The notes beneath the pieces are model-generated. The model was not told the DNA's origin and searched no databases. It saw only the letters and a list, made by a program, of their open reading frames with translations. This document shows, piece by piece, positions 25,118 through 37,060 of a stretch of 64,000 nucleotides of DNA. Each line of letters opens with the position of its first letter. The first letter of the stretch is position 1. Both the position numbers and the translations under genes were made by a program. This DNA comes from Saururus chinensis (lineage: Eukaryota; Streptophyta; Magnoliopsida; Piperales; Saururaceae), in the NCBI GenBank assembly GCA_035235625.1, contig CP141149.1, positions 36,449,753-36,513,752 of the forward strand, read 5' to 3'.

Positions 25118-28100
25118 ACGTCCCAATCAAAAGAACTCACAAGCAAATAAGACCAAACAGGCAAGCATTTCAGAAGAACAAAAATAAAATTTAATGTTTT
25201 TTAGATTAGGGCAACAATACCCGATATTAGTTGTCTGCGTACCCATTAGACAACATCTCCAATATTTTCAATAAGATCGGATCTAGACGTAGTTTTGTCT
25301 AAAATCATACTATACTAAGAAGCATAACATTACACATGCAATACTTAAGTATTTTAAAGCAACTTATATTTTATAAAAGTTGTTTAATCGTTTAACTTGT
25401 TCTAATTAAATAAGCAATATTAAACAATTCTATCAATTATCTTTCGAACCATTGTTCGATAATTAATATCCTCGTCTAGTCTTAACAACAAACAGACTCA
25501 TCAAATGCCAACCTAAGTGATAAATGATTGTCATAGACCACCCTTAACGGTAATTTATGATGAAACACCCTGAAATCCATCGGGCCCATGGAATCCACCT
25601 GGAAGTACCATCACCCCTCTTAGCCTACAAAGGACCTGATCGGAGTAAAAGGGCATGACCTATTACTTGAACGGAAGTGGCGGGAAAAGCTAACCAAGTA
25701 GGATGTCAATTAATACAAACGTGTGTAAACTAAAAGATCTTGAATAAATTTGTGGTTAGCTTAGCTTACGCAGAGCTGTATCCAATGGGGAGGTGCAACT
25801 ACACGGTCAAATCATCAGCTCTTAAATAGAGCTAAAACTCAAAAAATTATTCTGAACAATATCTTGTTTATCATTAAGCTAGGATTTCAAATGACTATTC
25901 TAAACCCTATTAGTCTATTTTAGACTATGGTTTAAAACTCGAAACTACTATCAGTTCATTAACTAAGACATATCGTCAGGTAAAATGCTTTGTTTATTCT
26001 ATGAACTAGTCCCAGACCCCTCTGAGGTATTTTAGTCTTTATCTTAATTAGGTGTTCTTGTCCAATCCAAAACTATCAACCCCATCAATAAATCTTTCAA
26101 TAATCTTAAGCTAGTGACAAGTAACTATCACAACATCAATATCAACTATTAAAATAATGAATAACATAAACAATCAGAACCACACAGGTCTAAGTAGATT
26201 ATAATATCAATAATTAAATTTAATAATGATATTAGAATTGTTCGAGCTTACGCGTCCGAAATGAGTTCAATAGATCCTATTTACCAGAAAAAATGAAAAT
26301 TAGTCACTATGTACCAAAGGGCATTAAAATAATTATCTAACATTGGATAAGGTCCTCTCTGCTCTCAAGAAAGACGTTAACCTCTCAAAAGGTTTTAATA
26401 TAACATTGGCCCGTTAATTTCATTCACGCGAATACTGGCCGATCTGTATAGGGGTATTTTTATCTTTTTGTTCAAGGCCTCCCTGAACCTTGATGGGTCC
26501 AAAACTAATATTAGGGGTACACCATGACATTGTGAACCCGAGGTAATTTTTTTTGCTATTTAATAGGTTTGTAAGCCCCTTGAACCGACCCCTATTCAAA
26601 TTAATAATCTTACCTTAACCCTAGGGGTAAAATAGTTAATTATCTATTTATTGAAATTTTTCTCTAACTTGTGACTTGGTCTAAATTTAGGATACACATT
26701 AAAATCTTACTGAGATTTTTCTCAATTTTCAAATCCATTCATAGGCCCCTGAATTGGAGCTCCAAAGTTTGGTCACTAATCATTATTAGTCTACACGTCA
26801 ATTCACAAGGATAAATTGGTCATGTCACATACTGGGAGATTTTTCCCAAACCTAAAACTTGGTGAAGACACTCGGCATATGCTCATAGTTATTTATAAGT
26901 TTTTTTAAATTTTTTTTGACTATTTTATCCTATTGAATCGGATTTGGTTCTCTTGGTATATTTCAATTTTTTTTTAATAAAAACCCAGACGGGACTAGGT
27001 TAGACCCATTTGGGCACGGTCTTGGCCAGTGCAGTTCGGGTCACCTGACCTAAAACTGCTGTGATGCGCGGATTGTCTCCCTCACAACTGAAAGCCTTTG
27101 GTGGCGGCGGCTCTCACGGTAGAGCGAGGCTAGGCCTCACTGGATCGCCGCATGACGGCAATTTTAATAGGCTTGGACTCGTTGTCTTGGCCGGCAGCTG
27201 GCCCATGCAAAAGCTCCACTTTTTTTTTGCAACTACAATTAGTCTGAAACATGGCAGTGGCAGGGTGCCATGGCTGGGCGATGCATCGGGCAAGACCGGA
27301 TCACCGTATTTTGGCAATTCTGGGACCCTCAGTCCCGCCTCCAGCCAGGGTTTGCATTGCGTCGCCGCAACACTTTTTCTTCTTTTTCGCTTAGTGGCCG
27401 AACCGCCATGGCTGCAGGGGCCATGGCCTCTACCGCTTGGACTGTCGCGGCAAAGACCAGGGCGACCCCTCCCTTACTATAGTTTCGACCGATAATTGGC
27501 CGGATGCTGGTCGGTCATTAGCAGGATGAAAAATAATGACAATAATACACTCCTACTTAATGAAATTACAGAATTACAAATAACTGTTCTTAAAAATTAC
27601 AAAACATGATTGCAGATATCCTATTATACATTTAAATTTATTTAATAAAATCTTTATTAATCTACACTCGAAGGTAACAATAACAATCTTACCTTAATCA
27701 CGGATTTGTTGTTGATCCACCGCCGCTGGAGGCTCGCTAGAAGCTTCACCGTTCACCCCATTAGCTTCTCCTATTAGGCAAAGACCTCCAAATTGTGTCA
27801 TAAAAAGACCTTTTATAAACATTAGGATTAGAGTTCTTAATCTATCTAGAATTTTAGTCAATCTTTCTTACTTAGATACCTTAATTAGATATCTAAAAAT
27901 TAATTTTAAAATTTTAATTAATCGGGTCCGCAAAATGACTTAAATGGGTTAAATACACGTCTAAATCGGGTGAACCGTATACGATATGTTCAACTTTAAA
28001 TAATCATATTTCCTTCATTTGAACTCTGATTCGTGTATTTTTGGTGGTGTTTCGTTTATTTTTTAATAGAATTGATTTTAGCTACAAATTCTATGTAGGA

Positions 28101-28193
28101 AGTTATTATATTAAGAATGTTAATGGGTTAAATACCTTATTTTTTACGTATTTAAATTTCGAAACCTAGAAAAATTAAAAATATTACATGATC

Positions 28194-28524
28194 GGTGATT
28201 ATCCCAAAGTCGTTTTTAGGGACTTCCTATACTGAATCGTCTTAAGCTGGTCGAAAACATGGTTACGTTTTAAGGCTTATAAATGCTGAGGACTTTTCAT
28301 CATGTTTTCTGTAAACTTATGAATGCAGATTATAGCCTTATAAGGAATAGACATGGACGTGGTCATCCAAATCATATTATACCCGCGTCACGAAGACCTG
28401 GTTATGTAACGGCCACCGCCTCAATTTTTTTGTTATTTGTGTTTATGGTCATGAACGACTTGACAGTTAGAGCTCTGTTATCCTTTATTTTTGGAGCATG
28501 TATCGTGATCTGTATATACATAGT
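28194..28524. other. 3' flank of the SDR gene
   Basis: It probably contains the SDR 3' UTR (minus strand). An open plus frame with a hydrophobic stretch (28283-28576) overlaps the last SDR exon and resembles nothing known; I treat it as chance. Confidence 0.45.
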
Positions 28525-31479
28525 TTATGCAACTACGTCGGTTAGCCCAGTTCTGGAGCAAAATGTGGTCGCATAATGGGGAAAACGTCTGTGAATGAGG
28601 GAGCTTGTTTGTTTCCACAGCTTCCTTGCTACGTTTTCGTCATTTGCCAGGCTTGAACACGGACTTTCGTTGCAGTCTGTAAAATATTTCCCACTGATCC
28701 CGTTTATCTGTGGGCTCAAGGCCACATAGCACGTGGTGGAAGCACCCTGCAAACGGAGGCAAGCGAACCTTCAAATTTTTTCCGATAAAACTGACTACGC
28801 AGGATTAAAGTTTCAGAAAGTTACTTGCCACCGAAGATGCTTTGGGTTGGACGGCGTACCTGGGGTATCGTTTTTAGCAGTTTTGATGCCAGAAAATATA
28901 CAGAATCTGCTCGAAACAGTGGCAGATTTCATATACATGTCATGCTGCAGTCGTTGGTGTCTAATGAAAAAGCAAATAAAAGGAGAGGAAGTTGGTAAAA
29001 GTTGATGCCTGTGATCAAGCCCTTGTGCTCCCGAATGATTCCCGTTTTCACAACTCCAGGATGGACTGCGTTGATTGTTATACGTGCATCCCTTGCCTAA
29101 TAGTAAGTGTTCATTATACACATCAGTGTTATTATATCAGGATACTGATTCGTTGGGAGGTTTTGGACGATTCCAAGTACGACCCACTGTTTTTGAAACA
29201 AGTACATTAAGACCGCAAGGTAAGCCAGAGCTGCCAGCCCCTTACTCGCTTAATGCAATCTAGGCAAAGATAGAAATGTTTATAGGAGAAGAGAAATGGG
29301 GTGGTTTTACTCTCACCTGGAGCTGTCTAGCCAATTCCTTGGCGTGAAGAATGTTTGCTAGCTTGGACTGAGCGTAAGCTCGGGTCCCATTGTAACTGCA
29401 CGAATTAAGGGATAAGTAGCGCGTCAGGTTTTGCCTATGTCCGCTACCTTGTGTTATGCAATCAAATCTAAAGTTAAAACAAAAAGATTGTGGCACCGAA
29501 AGTTGTTCTGCTCACATCTTGGGATTTAAAATATCTTTGAGGCGGATTTTTTCTCTCTTTACCCAGCTATGAGCTATGGAGGACACATTAATTATTCTTC
29601 CTTCAATTCCTGATTGGGCCGCCGTCTCCACCATTTTGTCCATCAGAATTTCTGTCAACAGAAAATGGCCTGCAGAAACGATTCAAAAATTAGATAGAAA
29701 ATTATCTGGTCTGCTTTGTGGAGTGGGGTATCCATTTAAATCAGTCCAACAAGGAGGAGGCCATGCTTTGGGTCATGTCAGGAGCAAATATACTCGTGAT
29801 CAGGTTGTGCCCACGTGACCGGCAGTGCTCCTAAGACCCGATGGACATCAAGTAGAATTTTGTGTGAACTGATATTATTATTATTACTTCTTATTATTAT
29901 TATTAGAACTCTATCTCAAGTTGTAGCTCGATCGCTAGGTAGTGAGCTGAGCCCCCAGCCCATGGCCATGATCCGGGGCTCAGCTCACTGTCCAGGGTAG
30001 CCATATTAATATTAATAATAATATTATTATTTATATTTATGTAGAGGCATTCTTCACTGAAGTTTAATTACCTAAGTAGTTTGTAGCAAAACTCATCTCA
30101 AATTTATCTTCCGATAACTCCAATTTCTGGCAATATTTTCCTGCATTGTTTCTGCAAATCCCAAAGATTAGTGTCAACGAGAAACTTCGGAATTTTATTG
30201 AGAGAGAGAGCGCGCCGTTCACCACAGAACATCACTATATCTGAACTATCCAAAGAATTAATGTTAAATACCATGAATTAGAAAAAAAGGCAGTTTATAT
30301 AGTATATGGCCACACCATCTTCTATTCGCATTAGTAGTTTACAATAACAAGGATATGAAATGGTGAAGCATCTATGAAGACGGATGATAATTAAAGGTAG
30401 GACTCACATGAGAAGATGAAGTGGCAATCCAAGAGAGAGAAAAGCCAAGCAGAATCGGTTGATGGAGGCAAATGAACTAAGATCCAGCTCCAGCAGTATG
30501 ATCTTAGCCTGGGGGCTTTCTTTCAGAATCCTATCCTTGGTTTCTGCGGCTCTATTCAGATCTCTTGCAGGAATCACAAGCCTCAGCCCTCTCTTGGCTA
30601 GCACTCTCGCTGTTTCAGCCCCGATGCCGGAGGTTGCTCCTTTTTCCCATCACCCAACAGCACATGCAAATTACCAAAGCATTTCAGTGAGACGGGAATG
30701 AGTTTTTCTTTCGTAGAAAAGATTTGCTTGCATGTCGCAGATAAATAATAAACAAGGCCTGAGATCGAGATCGAGATAATAATAATAATAGCTATGCTTA
30801 AGAAAGGACAAAGTACACCTGGAAAAAGTGCTGACTGGGGCAAGCATTTCAAATAGAATGTAACCATGATGTTTTGGCAAAAATGAGAAAAAAAAAAAAA
30901 AGAAGATTATCGAGTTGATTACATTGCAAGAGCCTGGGCTTTGGCTGATCGTGGTACTCTGTGGGATGTGAAACTTAGAAGAAGCAAGGATCTATCTATA
31001 GAGGACCTCTGCATAAATACAATATTGTAAAAGCAGACACGAGTGACCAACAGCTAGCGGCTTTCAACTTTCGAGAGTACGAAGCCTAAATCTTAAGTTG
31101 AAGATCACTTGTGTCATATTTCTTTTTTCTTGCCATTGATTAAGATTAACCATAATAGCGATTTCTATTCATGACAATTAATGAGGACAAGAGAGAACTT
31201 ACGTATTCAGATCAGACGTTTTTTGGAGAGAAAATCGAAGCAAAACAAAACTTAATTAGGATCCATGCCACCCCGAGACGTACGTCAAGGCATATGCGCG
31301 CATCTTTAACATTGATGAATTGCACAACTGAAAGAGAGGAATTAATTACCAGTGATTATTGCCGTCAGCTGACTAGTGATGGAAGAAGAAATAGAGGCAG
31401 TGACTTGCTCCGCTGTGGAATTTGAACCAAAACCGCTCGGGCCTGCAACTCCTGTCAGATACCTCAGCGTTTCCTTCAT
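28525..31479 (-). CDS. TIC32-like short-chain dehydrogenase/reductase, eight exons
   Basis: An NAD(P)-dependent oxidoreductase of the SDR family, closest to plant TIC32/retinol-dehydrogenase-like proteins. My exons (minus) are 31350-31479, 30408-30639, 30072-30151, 29516-29669, 29317-29395, 29009-29096, 28860-28906 and 28525-28746; all phases agree and the product is 343 residues. Motifs are intact: the cofactor glycine motif TGATSGIG spans the exon 1/2 junction, NNAG is in exon 3, INVSS in exon 4, the catalytic YAQSK in exon 5, and INAVHPGVVKTGI in exon 6. The N-terminus (MKETLRYLTGVAGPSGFGS) matches the TIC32-like type. Intron 6 would use a GC donor (ACAG/GCATCA); the others are GT-AG. Chloroplast location is inferred from the family name only and is uncertain. 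Confidence 0.88.
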
Positions 31480-33630
31480 GGAGTCCCCAAGAACCAGTTC
31501 ACCGGAAGCCAGACTTGATGACAAAAAGGCGCATACACTTGTATTATATACATTCACGAGAAAGTAAAGACAAGAGTTGCGCAGTCCTGTTTCTCTTCCT
31601 CTTACCAGCTTTTCTCATTGTCTCCTGGGTCCTCACGTTTTCCACTTTTTAGACTTCCTCGCCAGATTGAGTTGTTGGAATTCTGCCACAGGGGCCTTGT
31701 TCTTCTTCCGCATCGACTTTTCTTTTCTTTTCTTTTCCTCGCCAGATTGAGTTACTGTCAGATACCTCAGCGTTTCCTTCATATATCCGAAATATATGTA
31801 TCTCATGAGTTGAGAAATGTAAATGGCATTAACAAGTATTTATTTTATAAGACCATGAATGAATATTCTAGAAACAAATGCCTATTTTGGCCACTATTTT
31901 TAAAAAGTTCCATTAGTAGACCTTCGCTCACGCGAAATCTCGCGCGCGCGGTGCCTATTACTGATCACATTCACAGGGCAGACAAATTTGATCTGTCCGC
32001 TCATCCCATGCTAGCTGTTGGATCTGCTCACTAGTACTCGGGTACATATATGTATATTTTTTAAATATACGCCCAAGGTATATGAACTTATTTTCATTTT
32101 TAATTCATGTTCACGCTTGAAAAAATTAGCGTATGGCATGATGCAGACGCTTATTATTGTCAAGTGCACTTTGGCCAGATTTTTCGAGTAGCTGGTCGTC
32201 GGGTTGAATTGGTCGACTGTGCCTTTTGGCAGACAATCAGCAACGCCTACTCTTATAACTTGGGGGGGGGGGGGGGGGGGGCGGCGGGTGGAGTTTGGGC
32301 ACATCTCTATCCTCTTCTACTTTGGGGTGACGTAGTTGCCACTCCAGACCTCTCAAATGGTCATCTGACGTGTAAAACACGCACCGCTGCTGCCTGGATA
32401 CAAGTTTCTTCCCGTAACTGATGGTTCATAGACCGAGTGACCAGTGAGTTGAGTCGTGAGTGGGGGAAGAGAAAAGGAGGAGAGAAAGCAGTAGTAGAGG
32501 GTGAGGACTAGGACTAGGAGTAGATATGGGGACATTGAGATTGACATTTCAACGAGAAGGTCGGGCATAAGTGTGGCGGATGGGACCGGCCGGTCCCCCT
32601 TTCTTCGTGTATCCCCTCATCATGCTGCCAAACGGTTGCCCAGCATGCACTGCATTAATTCCCATCTCTTTTTCCACATTCACCACCCTAGCCTCCTCTA
32701 CAACACACATCAACTTAGGCAAAAAAACAGTCCCAGTCATCGACTCTCTCATTACCGTTTCCACACCACTCTAATGGAAGAGTCTTTCTTACTCCCTAAG
32801 ACAATAAGCAACGCAATAAGCCCAGTGTAATATGAACTATTAATATTTAATATCGGTAGTGTATATATCGGCTCACTTTATATTAGCGTCAATATTATTA
32901 ACATCAATCTGCGCTAATATATGCACCATCAAACTTATAGATGAAGGACTTATATATTTTTTATACTAAGCTCATTGTTAAAGTAGAATATTAAAAATAT
33001 TTTTCATACTAATTAATTGCCCAACATGACAATTCAGATGCCAACCACATTAGACCTCTCCCTCTTACACATACATCTAATGACAAATGCCAGATACCAC
33101 AAAAGAAAAAGGTTTCAGAACCCTAAATAAATTGTAAAAACGCTAACAAACCATATTTCGATAGAGCTTAGGGTTAAAGGCTTTGAGCCAAATGCACAGG
33201 TAAAACGTCACTATAACAACGTTATATCGATCTGCCCAATGTAATGCTCTTCATTGGTGGACTCGTCATACAGACATATTCAATTATAAGACGATACGAT
33301 CTAATTACGCTAAGCGCCCGCACGTGAATCACGGCAGTAGCATCTTAAAATAATGATGCAGGTTTAAACCTTACAATAGGAAAATAGTATACAAATGCTA
33401 TGTAGAAAGCGAAACTTCTGTTTCCACAGATGAGGTTGAAGAACTGAATGAAATTTATAATCCATATAATAAACTCGCATTCATGGATTAATACTAAAAA
33501 ATGTAGTTCGAGATTAACGCATTTATGACACATCTCGATCCTATGAGCAATGCGAAACCGCTAAGAAAGGTTCTCACCTCCATTGCGTTCACAGCCGACA
33601 AAGCATAAGTTTTCTCTTGAAGCAATTATA
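31480..33630. other. SDR 5' flank and non-coding interval
   Basis: 31480-31800 carries the SDR promoter side, with two short duplications: CGCCAGATTGAGTT at about 31659 and 31740, and TGTCAGATACCTCAGCGTTT in exon 1 and again near 31757. 32262-32281 is a G run. 32350-32830 has overlapping open frames on both strands without a recognised product. The rest is AT-rich and unassigned. Confidence 0.5.
32262..32281 (+). repeat. Run of 20 G
   Basis: An uninterrupted poly-G run followed by CGGCGGG. Such runs can form G-quadruplexes and are also prone to sequencing error. Confidence 0.95.
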
Positions 33631-33761
33631 GGGGCTGTTCTCGTTTGGGAGGTATTAGGGTTTGAAAAAATTACTTTCCCCTCCAACTCCCGAGAAATCA
33701 TTTTTTCCCCTAATGTAACATATTACATTTAAGGGATTAATTTTAACTCCCAAACATCCCC
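33631..33761. mobile_element. Small MITE-like element (131 bp)
   Basis: Left end GGGGCTGTTCTCGTTTGGGAG; the reverse complement of the right end is GGGGATGTTTGGGAGTTAA. Both are flanked by ATA (33628-33630 and 33762-33764). AT-rich interior, no coding capacity. Confidence 0.55.
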
Positions 33762-33764
33762 ATA

Positions 33765-36089
33765 GTGTCCGGGCTATCTATCCCTTTCATCGCAATCATA
33801 GAACACAAAAATAGGATCAAAGTAACAAGGCTAGGCCATTTTAATTGGTTCCTCTCGATCTTCACGATTAGTATAATTAATCAACTTTGCAAACGAAAAA
33901 ACTTAATTATGTTAGATAATTATTATTCCTAAAAACTTGAGCTATTAGAAAATAAATTATTAACATAATTATTTCATATTTTAACACTCCCCCGCATGAT
34001 AAAAAGAAAGGCGATTTCAAATATTCTTAAACAAAAATATAATGGACGGGGAGCATAGAATTTATTCCCACTTTAATTATATGAACCGTCACTCCTCGAG
34101 AATTAAAATAGGTAGTGAAAATACTACCACATGTTTACATCATCAATTACCCATGTAAAATGAGAGCAATTCTTGAAGAATAATCCAAGAATACTGAAAA
34201 TTTTCTCCTTTATGAGGGTACTCTTGAGAACTTATCCATTGGAGATGGGGTGGGGCTTGTAGCTTAGAAAATTAGAGGAAGTAGTTGCACGTGTAGGGGG
34301 TGCACACTTGCATCAAGCGGGTCTAGAACATAAAATTTAAACTTTGATATATACTTTTTAAGTTAGATAGTTGTTGCTTTAAAGCTCGATTATGTGGATA
34401 GAAGAAAATCAAATTGGGGACCAAGACGAAAATCAAATCCGAAAAGCAGCAGATCAAATGACAAAAGGTATAGATATTCAATGCGTTTAGGAAGAGAAGG
34501 GAGTATGGGGGAATATAGGATCAATGTGGTTGGAAGAAAACCAAATTCGGGACAAAGGCGAAGCATTGGATTTGGTTTGTGGGATTCCTAAGTGGCCTTT
34601 GAATTGACTAAGATGGGAGGGAATGCCTCCTTGTAGCCGACAATTTCAGCTTTTACAGCTTTTGCAACACACAACCAAAATTCCTCGATGGTTTGAAAAC
34701 CTGCAACACACCAAAAGCAGAGAGAGGTTGACAAATGAAACCAAACTAGCCCCACACGTCCCCTCACCCTTAAAAAAAATAAATCATATTTATATTCCTA
34801 AATTATGGCGATAATATATAGAACAGTTCTATAACATAAAAAAACTAACATAAGCCCCTAATTATGGTGAAACATGCACATGTCCTCTTACCTTAACTTT
34901 CTAAGAGAAAATGATGATGTCTCCTAGTTTAAAACTTTTTTTGAGACAATTTTATCCTTATATGAAGCTAAATAAGACATAACCCAAATTCAGCAGAGGA
35001 AGCGACGAAGGAAGTAGAGGCAAAAAAAAAGGTGAGGGATCAAAAGGAGGAGAAGATGGTGGCGGGGTTGGATGGGTTGAGGAACATATAAAGTCATTTG
35101 ACACGAGGAAAGAGAAAGGAATAATATATAAAAATAAGGATTATAAAAAATAACTTGGGTTGAAATAATGTTGTTCGCCTAGATTTCAAAGGTTTTTGGC
35201 CAAGGGGTTATATGCAAAACCAGTTTTGCCATAATTTAGGGCTTAAGTGCATAATTTTATGTAGGTGGAATGTAATTTGCATTTTTACAATAATTATGTG
35301 GTGCAACCGTGCAAGCGAGATCTACCTAAAAAAGAAAAAGAGAAGAACATAAAAAGACATGTAGGAAAAATGGGGTCATGTGTTTTATTGTGGTTGAAAT
35401 CATCAAATGTGCTTTATTAAAAAAATCATCTATTATACTTCCTCCGCCTTACATTAAATGTTCTATCTAATTTTTTAAAATAGATTAAATTAGAGGTGAC
35501 ATCATCCTATAAATGGCATATATGTGAATAAAGTAAAAAAATTAAATTAAATACATAACAAAAGATATATTTTTGGAGTAATATAAAGCAGAATTTGAGA
35601 GAGAGAATGAAAATAGATGGCTTCCAACGAAGAAGAATAATGATGTATTGGAGAGCATGAATGATGATGGAGTGGAGCACACGTGAGGGTAGTGGAACGT
35701 GGGGTGCTGGGACATATGAGCAGTGCAACTTTTGGTCATTGATGATGGATTGGGCATGCATGGCCAAGCCAACTCTTACACTACGAGGCTTATTTACTAC
35801 TTCCTCTATTTTATAGTATTTTTTTAAATATATTTTCTGTCTCTTTATTTATTTTTTAAAATATTTTTTAAAAAATTTAAATAAATTTAATAATATTGGA
35901 AAAAGAAGATAATATTTAATAAAATAAATTTATTAATTATTCCAAAGGATGAAATTACGAAACAGCAAGGTATGAAGTGAAATCACAACAGACTTAGCAC
36001 CACTCTTAGCTACTAGCACTGTTTCGCCGGAGGAATTGATGGCATTCAACTATACTCCTCAACACACCGCCTCCGATTGCATCAGCACC
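33765..36089. other. Non-coding, AT-rich interval
   Basis: No gene is recognised. A roughly 35-bp block (GAAGAAAATCAAATTGGGGAC and GGAAGAAAACCAAATTCGGGAC) is duplicated near 34400 and 34530. Stowaway-like ends (TACTTCCTCCGCCTTACATT near 35437; TACTTCCTCTATTTTATAG near 35797) suggest old MITEs. Confidence 0.5.
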
Positions 36090-36420
36090 TTAACACACGG
36101 TAGCTTTGTGCAAGGCTATGCAATCGTTTCTGTTCTTCATCTCGAGCAACTCTAACATCAATGACGAACTATCTTGGCTACGAGCACCTTCTAGAAGCGT
36201 ACAGGTAATGTGAGAATTATTGGCCCCCGCTGCCAAGTGAAAGGTAGAGTCGCCCTCCTTGTTTGTCCAGAACCGGAGGGAGGGATAGTTCGTGCAAAGC
36301 TCGCCCACTATGTTGACATGGTTGAATCTAACGGAAAGGTGGAGATCCATCGAACAGGTTGATGCTCCAGCGTGTCCAAGCCTTTTTAGACCCCTTGAGG
36401 GCAGCTCCTTCTCCTTTCCC
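36090..36420 (-). pseudogene. Ankyrin-repeat fragment, ACD6-like
   Basis: The minus-strand translation contains DLHLSVRFNHVNIVGELC near 36345-36290, NKEGDSTFHLAAGANNSHI near 36260-36205 and MKNRNDCIALHKAT near 36145-36105. These have the spacing and core residues of ankyrin repeats as found in plant ACD6-like proteins (family pattern: ALHIAARxGHxxIVxxLL, NxxGDTALHxAA, NxxGxTALHEA). The open frame stops right after the last repeat and no transmembrane half follows, so it is a fragment. It may have been carried by a transposon, since a MULE-like end lies at about 36900-37060. Confidence 0.6.
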
Positions 36421-36555
36421 GTCCCAATCAAGAAGACGAGGCTCAAGCTACTCAAAATAGGGTTGTTCACATTTCCCAAAATCCCAGTCAAGCTATCCTC
36501 ATAACTAGATCCCCCTTGTTTCGATACATTCCTCAATTGATGATGTGAATGTAGT

Positions 36556-36842
36556 GATGGGTCCCAACGATAATAATCAAGCGGATCCAGGCGGTTCTAT
36601 TGATTGGTTGGAGAACTTTGGCAAGGAATACGAGCCTAATGCTGCTATTGGGGGATTGGAATTTAAAAACTTATTGGACTTAGGACGATCAAGTTGAGAT
36701 CGGATTCTATGATCCATCACAGCAGGGATTTGGTGGAGAAGAAGATTCTGGGCCACTCAAATAAGGGGGAAAATATTTACGATACTGCAGATGGGCTGGA
36801 CATGTTTGAAAATCATCCAGATGAAGTTGAGAAATTAAGCTA
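36556..36842 (+). pseudogene. Unrecognised coding-like fragment
   Basis: One frame reads ADPGGSIDWLENFGKEYEPN near 36575-36640, then GLEFKNLLDLGRSS to about 36698. After a stop and a frame change, DTADGLDMFENHPDEVEKLS follows near 36780-36842. The acidic, coding-like composition suggests a broken gene piece. I do not recognise the family. Confidence 0.3.
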
Positions 36843-36899
36843 AGAATGACGAAATCAACTAAGTTGATTACAATTTCATTCGCGACGAAACCTTATGAA

Positions 36900-37060
36900 A
36901 TTAGTTAAAATTTAAAAAAAAACTACACAGGTGCTAATACTTAGCTGACGCCTACTTGACAAAAACTAACACTATTTTAAAAAATATTTTTTAAAATAAA
37001 TTAATTTAATAATTATTATTTTTAAAATTATTATTTAAATATTTTTTTATTTTATTCACT
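36900..37060. mobile_element. MULE-like terminus
   Basis: CACAGGTGCTAATACTTAGCTGACGCC followed by an AT-rich tail resembles the right end of the MULE at 60795-61199 (GGCGCCAACTGCTTGGCTGGCGCC then the same kind of AT-rich tail). The opposite end was not found with confidence. The ankyrin fragment could lie inside such an element. Confidence 0.35.

Larger units (their letters stand above)
19919..28188 (-). mobile_element. Solo LTR (family D), about 3.4 kb, interrupted by a Reina-like element
   Basis: Read on the minus strand it starts TGTAATATTTTTAATTTTTC (at 28188) and ends CCAAGTCGTGACA (at 19919). The flanks are TAATC (19914-19918) and TGATC (28189-28193), a 5-bp duplication with one mismatch. 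Its start resembles that of the LTR at 40076-45035 (TGTAATATCCCCAATTTTTT). Its interior near 25205-25300 shares the GATCGGATCTAGACGTAGTTTTG-type block with family C near 6670-6700. A GC-rich block at 27060-27480 corresponds to the GC-rich part of the other LTRs. No coding sequence belongs to it; the chromovirus at 20269-25117 is a later insertion. Confidence 0.75.

Noticed and set aside
27061-27495. 144-codon plus-strand frame
   Set aside because: It lies in the GC-rich block of solo LTR family D, with shadow frames on both strands and no recognised domain.
28283-28576. 97-codon plus-strand frame with a hydrophobic stretch
   Set aside because: It overlaps the last exon of the SDR gene on the opposite strand and has no known homologue.
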